Shown here: in pieces, positions 9,286 through 18,108 of the stretch | Layout of the letters: the number at the start of each line of letters is the position of its first letter | Position numbering within the stretch: the stretch's first letter is position 1 | DNA from: Methylocaldum sp035627495 | GTDB taxonomy: Bacteria > Pseudomonadota > Gammaproteobacteria > Methylococcales > Methylococcaceae | DNA length: 64,000 bases | Direction of reading: 5' to 3' | NCBI RefSeq assembly: GCF_035627495.1 | Contig: NZ_DASPLO010000210.1 | Coordinates: forward strand, 62,001 to 126,000 | Notes under the pieces: generated by a model | The model's database searches: none | What the model saw: only the letters and a program-made list of their open reading frames with translations | Told to the model about the DNA's origin: nothing | Made by a program: the position numbers and the translations under genes

Positions 9286-9747
9286 ATGAAACGATCAAAG
9301 CGCTTGAATCCGGTTTTAGAGCTCGCCGAATCCCGCGAAAAGCAAACCGCTCAAGTGCTAGGAGACAGCCGGCGAAAGTTGGAGTCTACGCAGCGGAATC
9401 TCGACAGTCTCAAGACTTTTAGAGATAACTATTCATCGCAGTTTCAGAGATCCGGAAATGAAGGCCTCGGGACGCGTCAATTGGTCGAATACCGGGCGTT
9501 TCTGGCGAAGATCAATACCGCTATTGCCGATCAGGAAAAGGCTGTTACGACGGCGCAGGCAGAGCTTCAAAGTCGCCAAGCGGAATGGGAAGCGGCGCGC
9601 AATCACAGTCTGGGCATCAAAAAAGTTTTTGAGAATACGCTTACGGAAGAAAAGCGCATGGAGGAAAAGAAGCAGCAAGCGGAGCAGGATGAAAGATCGG
9701 GCCGTCGCTCCAGCGGCGGTAACAGTATCCTGACCGTATTCGTATGA
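9286..9747 (+). CDS. fliJ: Flagellar export chaperone FliJ
   Basis: FliJ of 153 aa, an almost continuous antiparallel coiled coil rich in Glu, Gln, Lys and Arg with no hydrophobic segment, as expected for the gamma-like stalk of the FliI hexamer. Sequence conservation in this family is low, so the call rests on coiled-coil character, length and position directly after fliI. AGGAC lies just upstream of the ATG. It is separated from fliI by 49 bp and from fliK by 64 bp. Confidence 0.88.
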   Translation: MKRSKRLNPVLELAESREKQTAQVLGDSRRKLESTQRNLDSLKTFRDNYSSQFQRSGNEGLGTRQLVEYRAFLAKINTAIADQEKAVTTAQAELQSRQAEWEAARNHSLGIKKVFENTLTEEKRMEEKKQQAEQDERSGRRSSGGNSILTVFV

Positions 9748-9811
9748 GTACCCTTTGCCTTTTTGGCGCTCCATTTGCTAAGAATGGTCATGCGATTTCG
9801 GAATTCACGCC

Positions 9812-11257
9812 ATGAGCATCAATAACTCAATCACAGCCGTACCGGCCATGCCGGCTTCCATTCTCGAATTAGCGCAGCTCGCCCGTAGCGCAGCACCGAG
9901 CGAAGCGAATCCAGCCGCTTTTCTCGCAGCGCTGGTGAGGCAGTTTGAAGCGATGAAGGGCGACGCTCCGACCTATACTGTCGGAGAGGGGGCCATAGCC
10001 GCCCCGGCGGAAAAAGACGAGTCACGCACGGATCCGCTTCAGGAGCTTCTTCAGTATCTATCCAATCTCGAACGTTTTTCAGCTCAGCAGGTCCTTGGAG
10101 ATTCAGGAGATCCAGCAATTGGCGGCAGCGGGTTGCCGGGAGACGGCAATCAGTTGCCCGAGACAGCGTCCCGAGAAGACGATTCGAGGTCCGAAAAGCT
10201 TTCGACAGAGCCGTTGCTGGCGACGCTTGCCGCCTATTTAGTTCCGCTAGCATCGGAACAGTCCGAGTCTCCGGATCTGGGTGACGGGGAAGCGTTGATC
10301 TCGCAAACATCCGCAGAAAACACATCGGCGTTTACTCCCCCCGTAGAGCTAGAGAAGAGGATGGAGATGTTGGGCGATGAAATTTCCGAGGGGGACGATT
10401 TCACCGTCTCGAGCCAAGAGCTTCTGGCAAGCCATTTATCCAGTGATGTGCTGGATACGCACGGCAGCGCCGGTGTGACGCACAGAGAGCAGATTGCATC
10501 TCTGTCTAAAAGGGAAGGGAGCAGTTCGCTACCGGCAGAAGGCAGCTCATCCGGGGCAGTAGCGTCAGGCGCGGAAGATTCGGACATATTGCTATCGCAA
10601 TTGCTTGCTGCGGAGACGGATGACAACGAATCGATCAAAAGCGGTGCGGTCGAAGGACTTGTTCCTCAGTTCGACAAAAAATCATCGGCATTGAATGGCG
10701 CAGCCGCTGAGGGAAGCCAGCCCCCGATAGATGCGGATTTTTCCATGGGGGCGATGCCTGCCATATCGCAGATTTCTACGGTTGTTGCCAGCGATTCGGT
10801 GCCGGCGCTCGATAAGCCTTTGAATCAACCCGGATGGCAGGACGGACTGGGGGAGCGTATCATATGGATGGCCGATAAAACCCTGCAGACGGCCGAAATC
10901 AAGCTCAATCCTGCACACTTGGGTCCTTTGGAAATCCGCATCCAAATGGATCAGGACCAGGCGACAATCCATTTCTCGACCCATCACGCTTCAGTTCGGG
11001 AGGCCATTGAGGCAGCGACTCCCAAGCTGCGAGAAATGCTTGGCGCTCAACAGATTACCCTAGCCGACATCAATGTGACGGTCCCCTCCGGCCTGTCGGA
11101 TGAAAGGGGCTCGTCGTTCGATTTCCATCAGCAGCAGTCGCGTTTTGGCGATCGGAGCCAGCCTTTTTCGGAACAGGTTTCGGAGAAAAACGAAAGCGCG
11201 CTGACGGAATCGGGACGACCCATGACGGCTAACGGATTACTCAATTTGTATGCATGA
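9812..11257 (+). CDS. fliK: Flagellar hook-length control protein FliK
   Basis: FliK of 481 aa, the secreted ruler that switches export specificity from hook to filament. The first ~330 residues are a low-complexity Ser/Glu/Ala-rich linker. The conserved C-terminal Flg_hook domain holds KLNPAHLGPLEIRIQMD and a following ATPKLREMLGAQ helix with INVTVPSG. It ends the flagellar cluster here: fliL-fliR do not follow, and the ribosomal rpsF operon begins about 260 bp downstream. Confidence 0.9.
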   Translation: MSINNSITAVPAMPASILELAQLARSAAPSEANPAAFLAALVRQFEAMKGDAPTYTVGEGAIAAPAEKDESRTDPLQELLQYLSNLERFSAQQVLGDSGDPAIGGSGLPGDGNQLPETASREDDSRSEKLSTEPLLATLAAYLVPLASEQSESPDLGDGEALISQTSAENTSAFTPPVELEKRMEMLGDEISEGDDFTVSSQELLASHLSSDVLDTHGSAGVTHREQIASLSKREGSSSLPAEGSSSGAVASGAEDSDILLSQLLAAETDDNESIKSGAVEGLVPQFDKKSSALNGAAAEGSQPPIDADFSMGAMPAISQISTVVASDSVPALDKPLNQPGWQDGLGERIIWMADKTLQTAEIKLNPAHLGPLEIRIQMDQDQATIHFSTHHASVREAIEAATPKLREMLGAQQITLADINVTVPSGLSDERGSSFDFHQQQSRFGDRSQPFSEQVSEKNESALTESGRPMTANGLLNLYA

Positions 11258-11405
11258 GTCGGGTGATGTCTTGTGTCGCCGTACTACAGCACGATACTGC
11301 AATATCGGAGATATCCTGGCCTAATTCCCATCGGCTCGCAGCATTTTTAGAGCAGATTCACGGCTATCGCTCAGTTTTATATTGAATTTACAGGAACTCG
11401 TTAAC

Positions 11406-11434
11406 TTGTAACGTAACTGGTAACGCATTAAAAT
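11406..11434 (+). promoter_or_regulatory. Candidate sigma-70 promoter of rpsF operon
   Basis: TTGTAA (11406-11411), a 17-bp spacer and TAAAAT (11429-11434) form a good vegetative promoter 87 bp before the rpsF ATG. A transcript starting near 11441 would carry an ~80 nt leader with a hairpin. The stretch from the fliK stop to here shows no other gene. Confidence 0.6.
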
Positions 11435-11469
11435 CCCCGTTCTGGTTGGTGGCTCATGAGGCTGCCTCT

Positions 11470-11496
11470 CCTTGCTTTACCGCAATGTGCGGAAGG
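11470..11496 (+). promoter_or_regulatory. Probable S6:S18 autoregulatory leader hairpin
   Basis: Leader RNA can fold as CCTT(11470-11473)/AAGG(11493-11496) around CCGC(11480-11483)/GCGG(11489-11492), with a GCTTTA bulge next to the CCG. Known rpsF leaders that bind the S6:S18 complex present a CCG at a bulge. Fold and position fit; assignment to that family is inferred. Confidence 0.5.
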
Positions 11497-11520
11497 CTGT
11501 TTAATCCATAAGGAGCAAAT

Positions 11521-11931
11521 ATGCGACATTATGAAATCGTTTTTATGGTCCACCCGGACCAAAGTGCGCAAGTTCCGGCCATGGTGGATCGTTACCGCGC
11601 CATAATCGAATCCGGCACTGGGAAAATCCATCGCCTGGAGGATTGGGGCCGCCGACAATTGGCCTATCCCATCAACAAAGTTCATAAAGCACACTACGTG
11701 TTGATGAACATCGAATGCGACCAGCAGATCCTTGACGAACTGGAAAGCGGGTTCCGGTTTAATGACGCCGTATTGCGCAGCATGACGATTCGTCGCCAAG
11801 AAGCGATAACCGAGCCCTCTCTCATGGCGAAATCCGGCCAATCCGAACCGGAAGTAGAACGCGCCGAAGAATCTTCTGGGAGTGCGGATGAAGAAGGTGG
11901 CGACGAAGCGGAAGCTCCATCGGAAACCTGA
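11521..11931 (+). CDS. rpsF: 30S ribosomal protein bS6
   Basis: bS6 of 136 aa, which binds 16S rRNA as a heterodimer with bS18 in the platform. It begins with the family signature MRHYEIVFMVHPDQS and holds LEDWGRRQLAYPINK and HYVLMNIE. The C-terminal ~30 residues are an acidic Glu/Ala/Ser tail, typical of gammaproteobacterial S6 (which can be poly-glutamylated by RimK). AAGGAG lies 7 bases before ATG. It is first gene of rpsF-rpsR-DUF2232-rplI. Confidence 0.97.
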   Translation: MRHYEIVFMVHPDQSAQVPAMVDRYRAIIESGTGKIHRLEDWGRRQLAYPINKVHKAHYVLMNIECDQQILDELESGFRFNDAVLRSMTIRRQEAITEPSLMAKSGQSEPEVERAEESSGSADEEGGDEAEAPSET

Positions 11932-12002
11932 AGCGGAAAGCCGGCTTCATCCCTATGGTTCCAATTCGCACACGACAATCTTAGTTAAGAAATAGGTCTT
12001 TT

Positions 12003-12230
12003 ATGGTTCGCCAATTTAAGCGCAAGAAATATTGCAGATTTACCGCCGAGGGCATTAAAGAGGTCGATTACAAGGATCTCGATATGCTCAGGGAATATAT
12101 CTCTGAGACGGGCAAAATCGTTCCGAGTCGTATTACCGGCACGAAGGGAAAATACCAAAGACAGCTTGCCACTGCGATCAAGCGGGCTCGTTTTTTGGCG
12201 CTGTTGCCGTATACCGACGCCCACAAATAA
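12003..12230 (+). CDS. rpsR: 30S ribosomal protein bS18
   Basis: bS18 of 75 aa, full length. Signature residues KYCRFTAEGIKEVDYKD, LREYISETGKIVPSRITG and KYQRQLATAIKRARFLALLPY are all present. It pairs with bS6 in the 30S platform. It lies 71 bp after rpsF with no priB between, the Pseudomonas-like arrangement rather than the enteric one. Confidence 0.97.
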   Translation: MVRQFKRKKYCRFTAEGIKEVDYKDLDMLREYISETGKIVPSRITGTKGKYQRQLATAIKRARFLALLPYTDAHK

Positions 12231-12264
12231 GTAGCCTGAGCGCCAGCAGGGGCGCGGGCTGATT

Positions 12265-13170
12265 ATGCGCGCGTTGGCCGTTTTCATCATGAGAGGACGA
12301 ACGCAGGCCGTATTCGCGGTCTGCATTTTAACTCTCATGTCGTGGCTCATTCCGTTTCTTAGTCTGCTAGCTTCGGCATCCGTAGGACTCTCAACACTGC
12401 GAAAAGGTGCCTACGAAGGTGGAGTGGTAGTAGCGGGATCCGTTGTGACGGTTGGTGTCTTAGGCGGGTTCCTCGTCGGCAGCATGACTAACGCGGTCGG
12501 CTACGGACTTCTTCTCTGGCTTCCCATGTGGCTCACAGCGGTGGTCCTCCGCGAATCAGGTCGGCTGTCAACCGCCCTGGGGTTTGCCTCAGTCATGGGC
12601 ATTCTCATGGTGGCCGGGGCCTACTTACTTTACTCCGACCCTTCTTCCATTTGGATCGAGGGCTTAGAGCGGGTTGTCGGGCCGCTGGTAGATCGCGCTC
12701 CTTCGGATTTCAAGGCAGATCAGCTCTGGAACAGCTTATCGGTGGTCGCGCGTTATATGACCGGGGTTGTTTCGGCTAGCTTGGTGATTAGCCTGATACT
12801 GAGCTTATTGATTGCACGCTGGTGGCAAGCCGCTCTATTTAATCCCGGCGGGTTCCGTCCTGAATTTTTGGGAATTCGTATTCATGCGGCATTTCCCTAT
12901 TTCGGGATGCTGGTGCTGATAGTCGCTGTAGCTGCGAGCAAGGATTTGGCGGAAGTCGCTTGGAATCTGAGTTTTCCGCTTTTCGCGTTATTCCTGTTGG
13001 TTGGCTTTTCGGTGCTTCATGCATTGGTTTTCCAGAACAAGGGGCGGAAGCTCTGGCTGGTCGGAATTTATGTAACGCTGTTATTCGTTCCTTATGTGAT
13101 CGTGCCGATTGCGTTAGTCGGGTTAAGTGACATCTGGTTTGATTGGCGAGAGCGGCTATCGCCAAGTTGA
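12265..13170 (+). CDS. DUF2232 polytopic membrane protein
   Basis: Integral membrane protein of 301 aa with about eight hydrophobic segments. The DUF2232 family is conserved between rpsR and rplI in many gammaproteobacteria, and its role is not established. Features visible: N-terminal MRALAVFIMRGR, a conserved loop FNPGGFRPEFLGIR, and a C-terminal VPYVIVPIALVGLSDIWFDWR. A second, diverged copy lies at 54143-55021 with the same landmarks (YNPGGFGPEF, ALVGALDALIDFR). It sits 34 bp after rpsR and 57 bp before rplI, so it is co-transcribed with ribosomal genes. Confidence 0.88.
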   Translation: MRALAVFIMRGRTQAVFAVCILTLMSWLIPFLSLLASASVGLSTLRKGAYEGGVVVAGSVVTVGVLGGFLVGSMTNAVGYGLLLWLPMWLTAVVLRESGRLSTALGFASVMGILMVAGAYLLYSDPSSIWIEGLERVVGPLVDRAPSDFKADQLWNSLSVVARYMTGVVSASLVISLILSLLIARWWQAALFNPGGFRPEFLGIRIHAAFPYFGMLVLIVAVAASKDLAEVAWNLSFPLFALFLLVGFSVLHALVFQNKGRKLWLVGIYVTLLFVPYVIVPIALVGLSDIWFDWRERLSPS

Positions 13171-13227
13171 GCTGGATTGTATGTTGTAATTATTAGAAGA
13201 ACGCTAAAACTATCGAGGCATTCGACG

Positions 13228-13674
13228 ATGGAAATTATTCTTTTAGAAAAGGTTGCGGGTCTCGGGAATCTCGGCGACAAAGTCACCGTTAGATCCGGTT
13301 ATGGCCGGAATTATTTGATTCCTCAAGGTAAAGCGGCCGCGGCTACCGCTGAAAAATTGGCCGAATTTGAAAAGAGACGTGCCGAACTTGAGAAGAAAGC
13401 TGCGCAAGATTTGGCTTCGGCTCAGGCTCGGGCCGAGGCCATCGGTAAACTTGCCGTAAAGATTGTTCAGAAGGCGGGCGAAGAAGGGCGGTTATATGGG
13501 TCTGTCGGTACCAAAGACATCGCCGAAGCCGTGACTGCCGCCGGCGTTAGCGTTCAAAAACACGAGGTTCGCTTACCGTCGGGTCCGATCCGTCAAGCTG
13601 GCGATTACGAGATCGTTGTACAATTGCACGGCGATATCGTGGCCAATGTGTCTCTCTCTATTGTCCCGGAATAA
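13228..13674 (+). CDS. rplI: 50S ribosomal protein bL9
   Basis: bL9 of 148 aa, the standard length, from the ATG at 13228 (MEIILLEKVAGLGNLGDKV). The open frame extends 17 codons upstream, but those residues have no counterpart in bL9. The N-terminal rRNA-binding domain with GYGRNYLIPQGKA, the long connecting helix and the C-terminal domain (GRLYGSVGTKDIAEA) are all present. Last gene of the ribosomal operon. Confidence 0.96.
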   Translation: MEIILLEKVAGLGNLGDKVTVRSGYGRNYLIPQGKAAAATAEKLAEFEKRRAELEKKAAQDLASAQARAEAIGKLAVKIVQKAGEEGRLYGSVGTKDIAEAVTAAGVSVQKHEVRLPSGPIRQAGDYEIVVQLHGDIVANVSLSIVPE

Positions 13675-13706
13675 AGGCTAAGCCGAGTCCACATGCACGC
13701 AAAGCC

Positions 13707-15005
13707 ATGTGGACCGGCGCCCCCGCCAGCCCAGTGAGGCTAATCTACTCAGCTCTCTTCTATTTCCTCACGCCAATCATTCTAGGGCGTCTCTTTTGGC
13801 GAGGACGCAAACTACCGGGTTACTCGCAACGCTGGCTGGAGAGACTCGCCATATATGATTCGGAGTCGGAACCCGGCGTGATTTGGTTTCACGCGGTTTC
13901 TGTAGGGGAGGCGGAAGCAGCGTTTCCTCTTATTCGTGCCATCAAAAACCGTTTTCCCACGCAGACGATACTCGTCACGGCAACGACGCCCACTGGTTCC
14001 GCACGAATCAAGGAAGTTCTGGGTGACACAGCACGGCATGTTTATTTGCCTTACGACCTACCCGATTGCGTAGACCGGTTTATCAGACATTACAATCCGG
14101 TACTTGCAATAGTGTTGGAGACGGAAATCTGGCCAAACCTCTACCACGCCTGTGGAGAACGAGGCATACCACTCGCCATAGTAAATGGCCGTCTCTCGGA
14201 GAGATCGGCACGGGGCTATCTCAGGCTTCGCTCCTTGACTCAGGGCAGCCTTTCTTGCGTCCGATTGATTGCCGCTCAGACGTCAGAAGATGCGAGACGG
14301 TACATAGCGATAGGCGCCAATCCGAACTCCGTTGTCGTAGCCGGCAATATCAAATTCGACATAGAACTACCGGTCGAAGCGCTAGAGCGCGCCGGCGCTT
14401 TGCGTAGCGCACTTTTCGGCAGACGTCCGATTTTCATTGCGGGTAGTACCCATCCCGGTGAAGAGAGCCAGATTCTAACTGCTTTCAGCGCGCTTCAAAG
14501 ACAGTTCCCGGAGCTGCTGTTGCTACTGGCGCCACGGCATCCCCATCGCATCGGTGATGTCATCGCAGAATGCAAGAAAATGGGCTTGACGACTCGGCTC
14601 AGAAGCGAAAATAAACCAGCTGAAGAATCAGTCGATGTCTTCTTGCTCGATACCCTGGGTGAATTGCGGTGTTTTTATGCCGCTTCGGACGTTGCTTTTG
14701 TCGGTGGCAGCCTGGTGCCGATTGGAGGTCACAATATGCTGGAACCGGCAGTTGCCGGGCTGCCAGTCTTGTTCGGGCCGCACATCTTTAACTTTGCTGA
14801 GATTGGCTGCAAGCTCAAAGAGAGCGGCGGCGGAATCGAAGTGAAGAATACCGAGGAGTTAGCTCTCTGGGCGGGGCGGCTGCTAAGTAACGAATCGCTT
14901 CGTAGCGAGATAGGCAGGAACGGGAAACGTTTCGTCTCATCGAATCAGGGTGCGGTGCAGCGGGCAGTTGAACTGCTCAGCTCATTGCGCACGGGCGATA
15001 GCTGA
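13707..15005 (+). CDS. waaA: 3-deoxy-D-manno-octulosonic acid transferase (Kdo transferase)
   Basis: GT30 glycosyltransferase of 432 aa that adds Kdo to lipid IVA at the inner membrane. The N-terminal segment LIYSALFYFLTPIIL anchors it; GVIWFHAVSVGEAEAAFPLI holds the catalytic Glu, and ILVTATTPTGS and GSTHPGEESQIL are family hallmarks. The donor-binding region has GGHNMLEPAVAGLPVLFGP. ATG 13707 lies 33 bp after rplI. Its TGA ends one base before the complement of the stop of the convergent GGDEF/EAL gene. Confidence 0.93.
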   Translation: MWTGAPASPVRLIYSALFYFLTPIILGRLFWRGRKLPGYSQRWLERLAIYDSESEPGVIWFHAVSVGEAEAAFPLIRAIKNRFPTQTILVTATTPTGSARIKEVLGDTARHVYLPYDLPDCVDRFIRHYNPVLAIVLETEIWPNLYHACGERGIPLAIVNGRLSERSARGYLRLRSLTQGSLSCVRLIAAQTSEDARRYIAIGANPNSVVVAGNIKFDIELPVEALERAGALRSALFGRRPIFIAGSTHPGEESQILTAFSALQRQFPELLLLLAPRHPHRIGDVIAECKKMGLTTRLRSENKPAEESVDVFLLDTLGELRCFYAASDVAFVGGSLVPIGGHNMLEPAVAGLPVLFGPHIFNFAEIGCKLKESGGGIEVKNTEELALWAGRLLSNESLRSEIGRNGKRFVSSNQGAVQRAVELLSSLRTGDS

Positions 15006-15006
15006 T

Positions 15007-17910
15007 TCAACCGCCTTCTAACGGCGCCGGGCGGCCAATAAAATAGCCCTGCGCCATATCCACTCCTAATTCACCGAGAGCAATAAGAGTAGCCTCGTCT
15101 TCAACGCCCTCGGCGACTACCTCGATATCATTTCCATGGGAAAGAGTTGTGATAGCCGAGACGAAAGCTCTATCTTGGGGATTATTAATTAAGTTAGTTA
15201 CATAACTTTTGTCGATCTTGACGAACTTCACGGGCAGGTGTCTTAAATAGGAGAACGATGCGAAACCTGCGCCGAAATCGTCGATAGCGAAACGAAAGCC
15301 TAGAACCGCCAGCTCTTCCATGATTTCCTTTGCAGTTCCAAAATCGGCAATCGCTGCAGTTTCAGTGATCTCGAAGATCAATTGCTCCGGTTTAATTGAA
15401 TTGCTCTTTAAGGCGGCTTTTAGAGGGGTAGTCCAGTCCCGGTTGGTCAAGGCGGAGCCGGAAAGATTCACGTGAATAGCTCCTGCCGGCGCCCGCTCAG
15501 CGAATTCCGTTAGTAAACGTATATTTTCTTCAACGGCATAGCGGTCGATTTCATGAATAAGACCCGTTAATTGAGCGAATTCGAGAAACTCTCCCGGCGG
15601 AGCCAGTGAACCGTCTGGGCGTTTTAGACGGATCAAAGACTCGAAAAAACGGATTTTGCGCCCGTCGATGACGGCAATGGGCTGATAATGAAACACAAGC
15701 CGGCGCGCTGCGAGTGCCTCCTGAATGGCCTGTTTCCACAACGTGCGTTCGCTGATACGTTGTTTGGACTGGTCGTCATAAGAAAATAAATGGACCCGAC
15801 CACGACCGCGATCTTTCGCCTGGTACATGGCAAGATCGGCATTCGCCATCACTTCATCCATAACGGTTCCGTGCTCGGGAATCATGGCAATACCGATACT
15901 CGCCGAAACACGGAAGATTTTTTGATGAATTTTAAGAGGCTGCTCGGTGAGCCGCTGATTAAGCAGATTGGCGAATGCCATTGCACCTTCAGCGGTTTGA
16001 TTCGGCATTAGAATGGCGAATTCGTCGCCGCCCAACCTCGCGGCGACATCGGTTTTGCGCACACGGTTTTTCAATTCCTGCGCTATTTTGCGGAGTAGCG
16101 CATCGCCGGCAAGATGACCGCTGGTGTCATTGATGTCCTTAAAGTGATCCAGATCAAACAGCAGTATGGCGGCTCGCGCGCTGTTTCTATCCACTTCCCC
16201 AAATTGCCGCTCCAATTCCTGCTGAAAGCGATGGCGATTATATAACCCGGTCAAAGGATCGTGGTTCGCAAGCCAAATCATGCGGTTTTCCGCTTCGACT
16301 CTCTCCGTGACATCGAGCCCAACGGACAGAATCGCTATACCTTCCGCGTTATTTTCATGAAGACGGGTATGTACCCAAACCACGAAACGGCGGGTCCCGT
16401 CCTTACATAATAATTCCGCCTCGTGTTGCAGGCGTTTGCGTTGCCCTTTCCACAGCCCAAGCAACACTTGCTCCAGATCGTCGTCAGCTTTGCTTTCCAA
16501 AATTATGGAAAGAAAATCCTTGCCGCTAAGATCGTTTTGGCTATAACCGGTAATCTGTATGACAAATTCATTAGCCGTGAGGATTCGTCCTTGATTTGTT
16601 TGAGTCAGAATAATGACCTGAGCAGTGTCCAAGAGTCCTTGAACGAAATCGCGCTCGGCGGCGAGCTCAGTGGTTTTATGCGTTATAGCCTGTGCTTGCT
16701 CCTCGAGCTGGCGCGACAACGTCACGGCGGTTGCACTAAGAATAGTGATTTCGTCGTTAAGCCCGGACGACCGATGGGCAAGCCGCTGTCGAGCTTCCAT
16801 ATAAGCGCCTTGGGCCAGCATCGGTAGAGTGTCGGCCAACCGGCGAAGTTGGCGAAGCGGCAGACGCATTAGCAGAAGCAACAGCAGTTCGGCGACCAAG
16901 AGGCTTAGGCCACTTAACAAAATGCCGTCACGGGTAGCTCTCCGAATGTGACTCACCTGAGCGGTCACGTCGGTTATCATCAATACCAGTCCTTCCGCCT
17001 GAAGTAGATTTTTCAGCGGCATTACGTCGATCGCATAATACCGGCCTTTCCAAGCATGGATGTCTTCACTAGCCATGACTGCGGTAGGAGAATGCTTCGA
17101 TAGATGCTGTAAAAATGGCGACAAGAGCTCCAAATGAGTGAGGGCGGCGATCCGCATCGACCATTTGGGGACGGAGTATGCATCCTTTTCGGCGCTGTTC
17201 TCGATCAAGATCCCCAGGTCCGAACCTGTCAATGAGCGATGTTCGACAACGAGCTGCGCGATGGATTGCGTGAGGCTGACCACGCCAACCAACCGTCCCC
17301 GGGATAAAACAGGCTGGTACGTGCTGAGAGTGCATTGCTGTTCGCATGACAACAACGATAAGGGCTTTTCCTCCTTGAATACCTGCAAAATCGTAGTCTG
17401 CTCTTCCGGTCGCAGGAGTTGAGACGGCGGGGCAGCGCCCCAGTGCCAGAATCGCTGTGCGTCCGGCTTAAACAACTCAAGACGTTCTATGTCCAAGTCG
17501 TACTGAAAATCATCGAAAACGTTTGCGGCTTGTTGCAGGCCTGCCGGATTCTCTCCGGTCAAGGCTGAAGCAAAACCGCCGACCGATGCTAGCAAAGAGC
17601 CAATTTGCTGTAAGCGCGATGTTGAGCGGTCTAGCAAGTCTTGCACTTGCCGGCTTAGCAATTTTCTATCGAGCTGGCGCTGCTCCTGAAACTGGTACTC
17701 CAGATAGAAGTAATTCAAAACGGCAAAGGAACTGCCAATTCCCACGATCATAATGCTAAGAAAGAGAAAACCTTTCCAAAAAAGGCTGAGGAAGGGTGAT
17801 CGAGTTTCCGAGGTGATTCGATTCACCCCGGATGACAGAGGGGTTCGATGCGATTTCGGCTTAGCCGTAAAACCGATTTTCGATCCGCTGAAAATTCTTC
17901 TGAGTGCCAA
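15007..17910 (-). CDS. Membrane-bound PAS-GGDEF-EAL cyclic-di-GMP protein
   Basis: 967-aa membrane signalling protein. Order: TM near residues 45-70, a ~250-residue periplasmic sensor, a second TM (LLVAELLLLLLM, ~335-350) with a HAMP-like stretch, PAS (~420-540), GGDEF with intact GGDEF at 627-631, then EAL. The EAL motif reads ESL but keeps the metal-binding Glu, and INLSGS, FEITETA, DDFGAG and AEGVE are present, so both catalytic domains look usable. The frame opens with TTG 17910 without an SD; an in-frame GTG about 28 codons later (SSGVN) is an alternative. It converges on waaA. Confidence 0.9.
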   Translation of the reverse strand: MALRRIFSGSKIGFTAKPKSHRTPLSSGVNRITSETRSPFLSLFWKGFLFLSIMIVGIGSSFAVLNYFYLEYQFQEQRQLDRKLLSRQVQDLLDRSTSRLQQIGSLLASVGGFASALTGENPAGLQQAANVFDDFQYDLDIERLELFKPDAQRFWHWGAAPPSQLLRPEEQTTILQVFKEEKPLSLLSCEQQCTLSTYQPVLSRGRLVGVVSLTQSIAQLVVEHRSLTGSDLGILIENSAEKDAYSVPKWSMRIAALTHLELLSPFLQHLSKHSPTAVMASEDIHAWKGRYYAIDVMPLKNLLQAEGLVLMITDVTAQVSHIRRATRDGILLSGLSLLVAELLLLLLMRLPLRQLRRLADTLPMLAQGAYMEARQRLAHRSSGLNDEITILSATAVTLSRQLEEQAQAITHKTTELAAERDFVQGLLDTAQVIILTQTNQGRILTANEFVIQITGYSQNDLSGKDFLSIILESKADDDLEQVLLGLWKGQRKRLQHEAELLCKDGTRRFVVWVHTRLHENNAEGIAILSVGLDVTERVEAENRMIWLANHDPLTGLYNRHRFQQELERQFGEVDRNSARAAILLFDLDHFKDINDTSGHLAGDALLRKIAQELKNRVRKTDVAARLGGDEFAILMPNQTAEGAMAFANLLNQRLTEQPLKIHQKIFRVSASIGIAMIPEHGTVMDEVMANADLAMYQAKDRGRGRVHLFSYDDQSKQRISERTLWKQAIQEALAARRLVFHYQPIAVIDGRKIRFFESLIRLKRPDGSLAPPGEFLEFAQLTGLIHEIDRYAVEENIRLLTEFAERAPAGAIHVNLSGSALTNRDWTTPLKAALKSNSIKPEQLIFEITETAAIADFGTAKEIMEELAVLGFRFAIDDFGAGFASFSYLRHLPVKFVKIDKSYVTNLINNPQDRAFVSAITTLSHGNDIEVVAEGVEDEATLIALGELGVDMAQGYFIGRPAPLEGG

Positions 17911-18108
17911 GATTTTGAACTGAATTAGGAGGTGGGCTTATTTGTTCTGAGAACCCGCTTGAGTATAACCCATGTGCCGATAACCGTTGGCTACTGCGCC
18001 CTACGGCAAATAGCAAGTGCACGCTACACGAGCAGCCGGGATGGCTAGGACTAAGCTGCCTCGGCTATACTCTCACACCTCTTAGGCGACTCCTTGTAGG
18101 GAAAACTC

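Noticed and set aside
11401..11430. GTAACG/GTAACTGGTAACG repeats at the rpsF promoter resembling the CGTAACNNGTTACG operators
   Set aside because: These are direct half-sites without the palindrome and form part of an ordinary promoter; no reason to link them with the 164-aa regulator.
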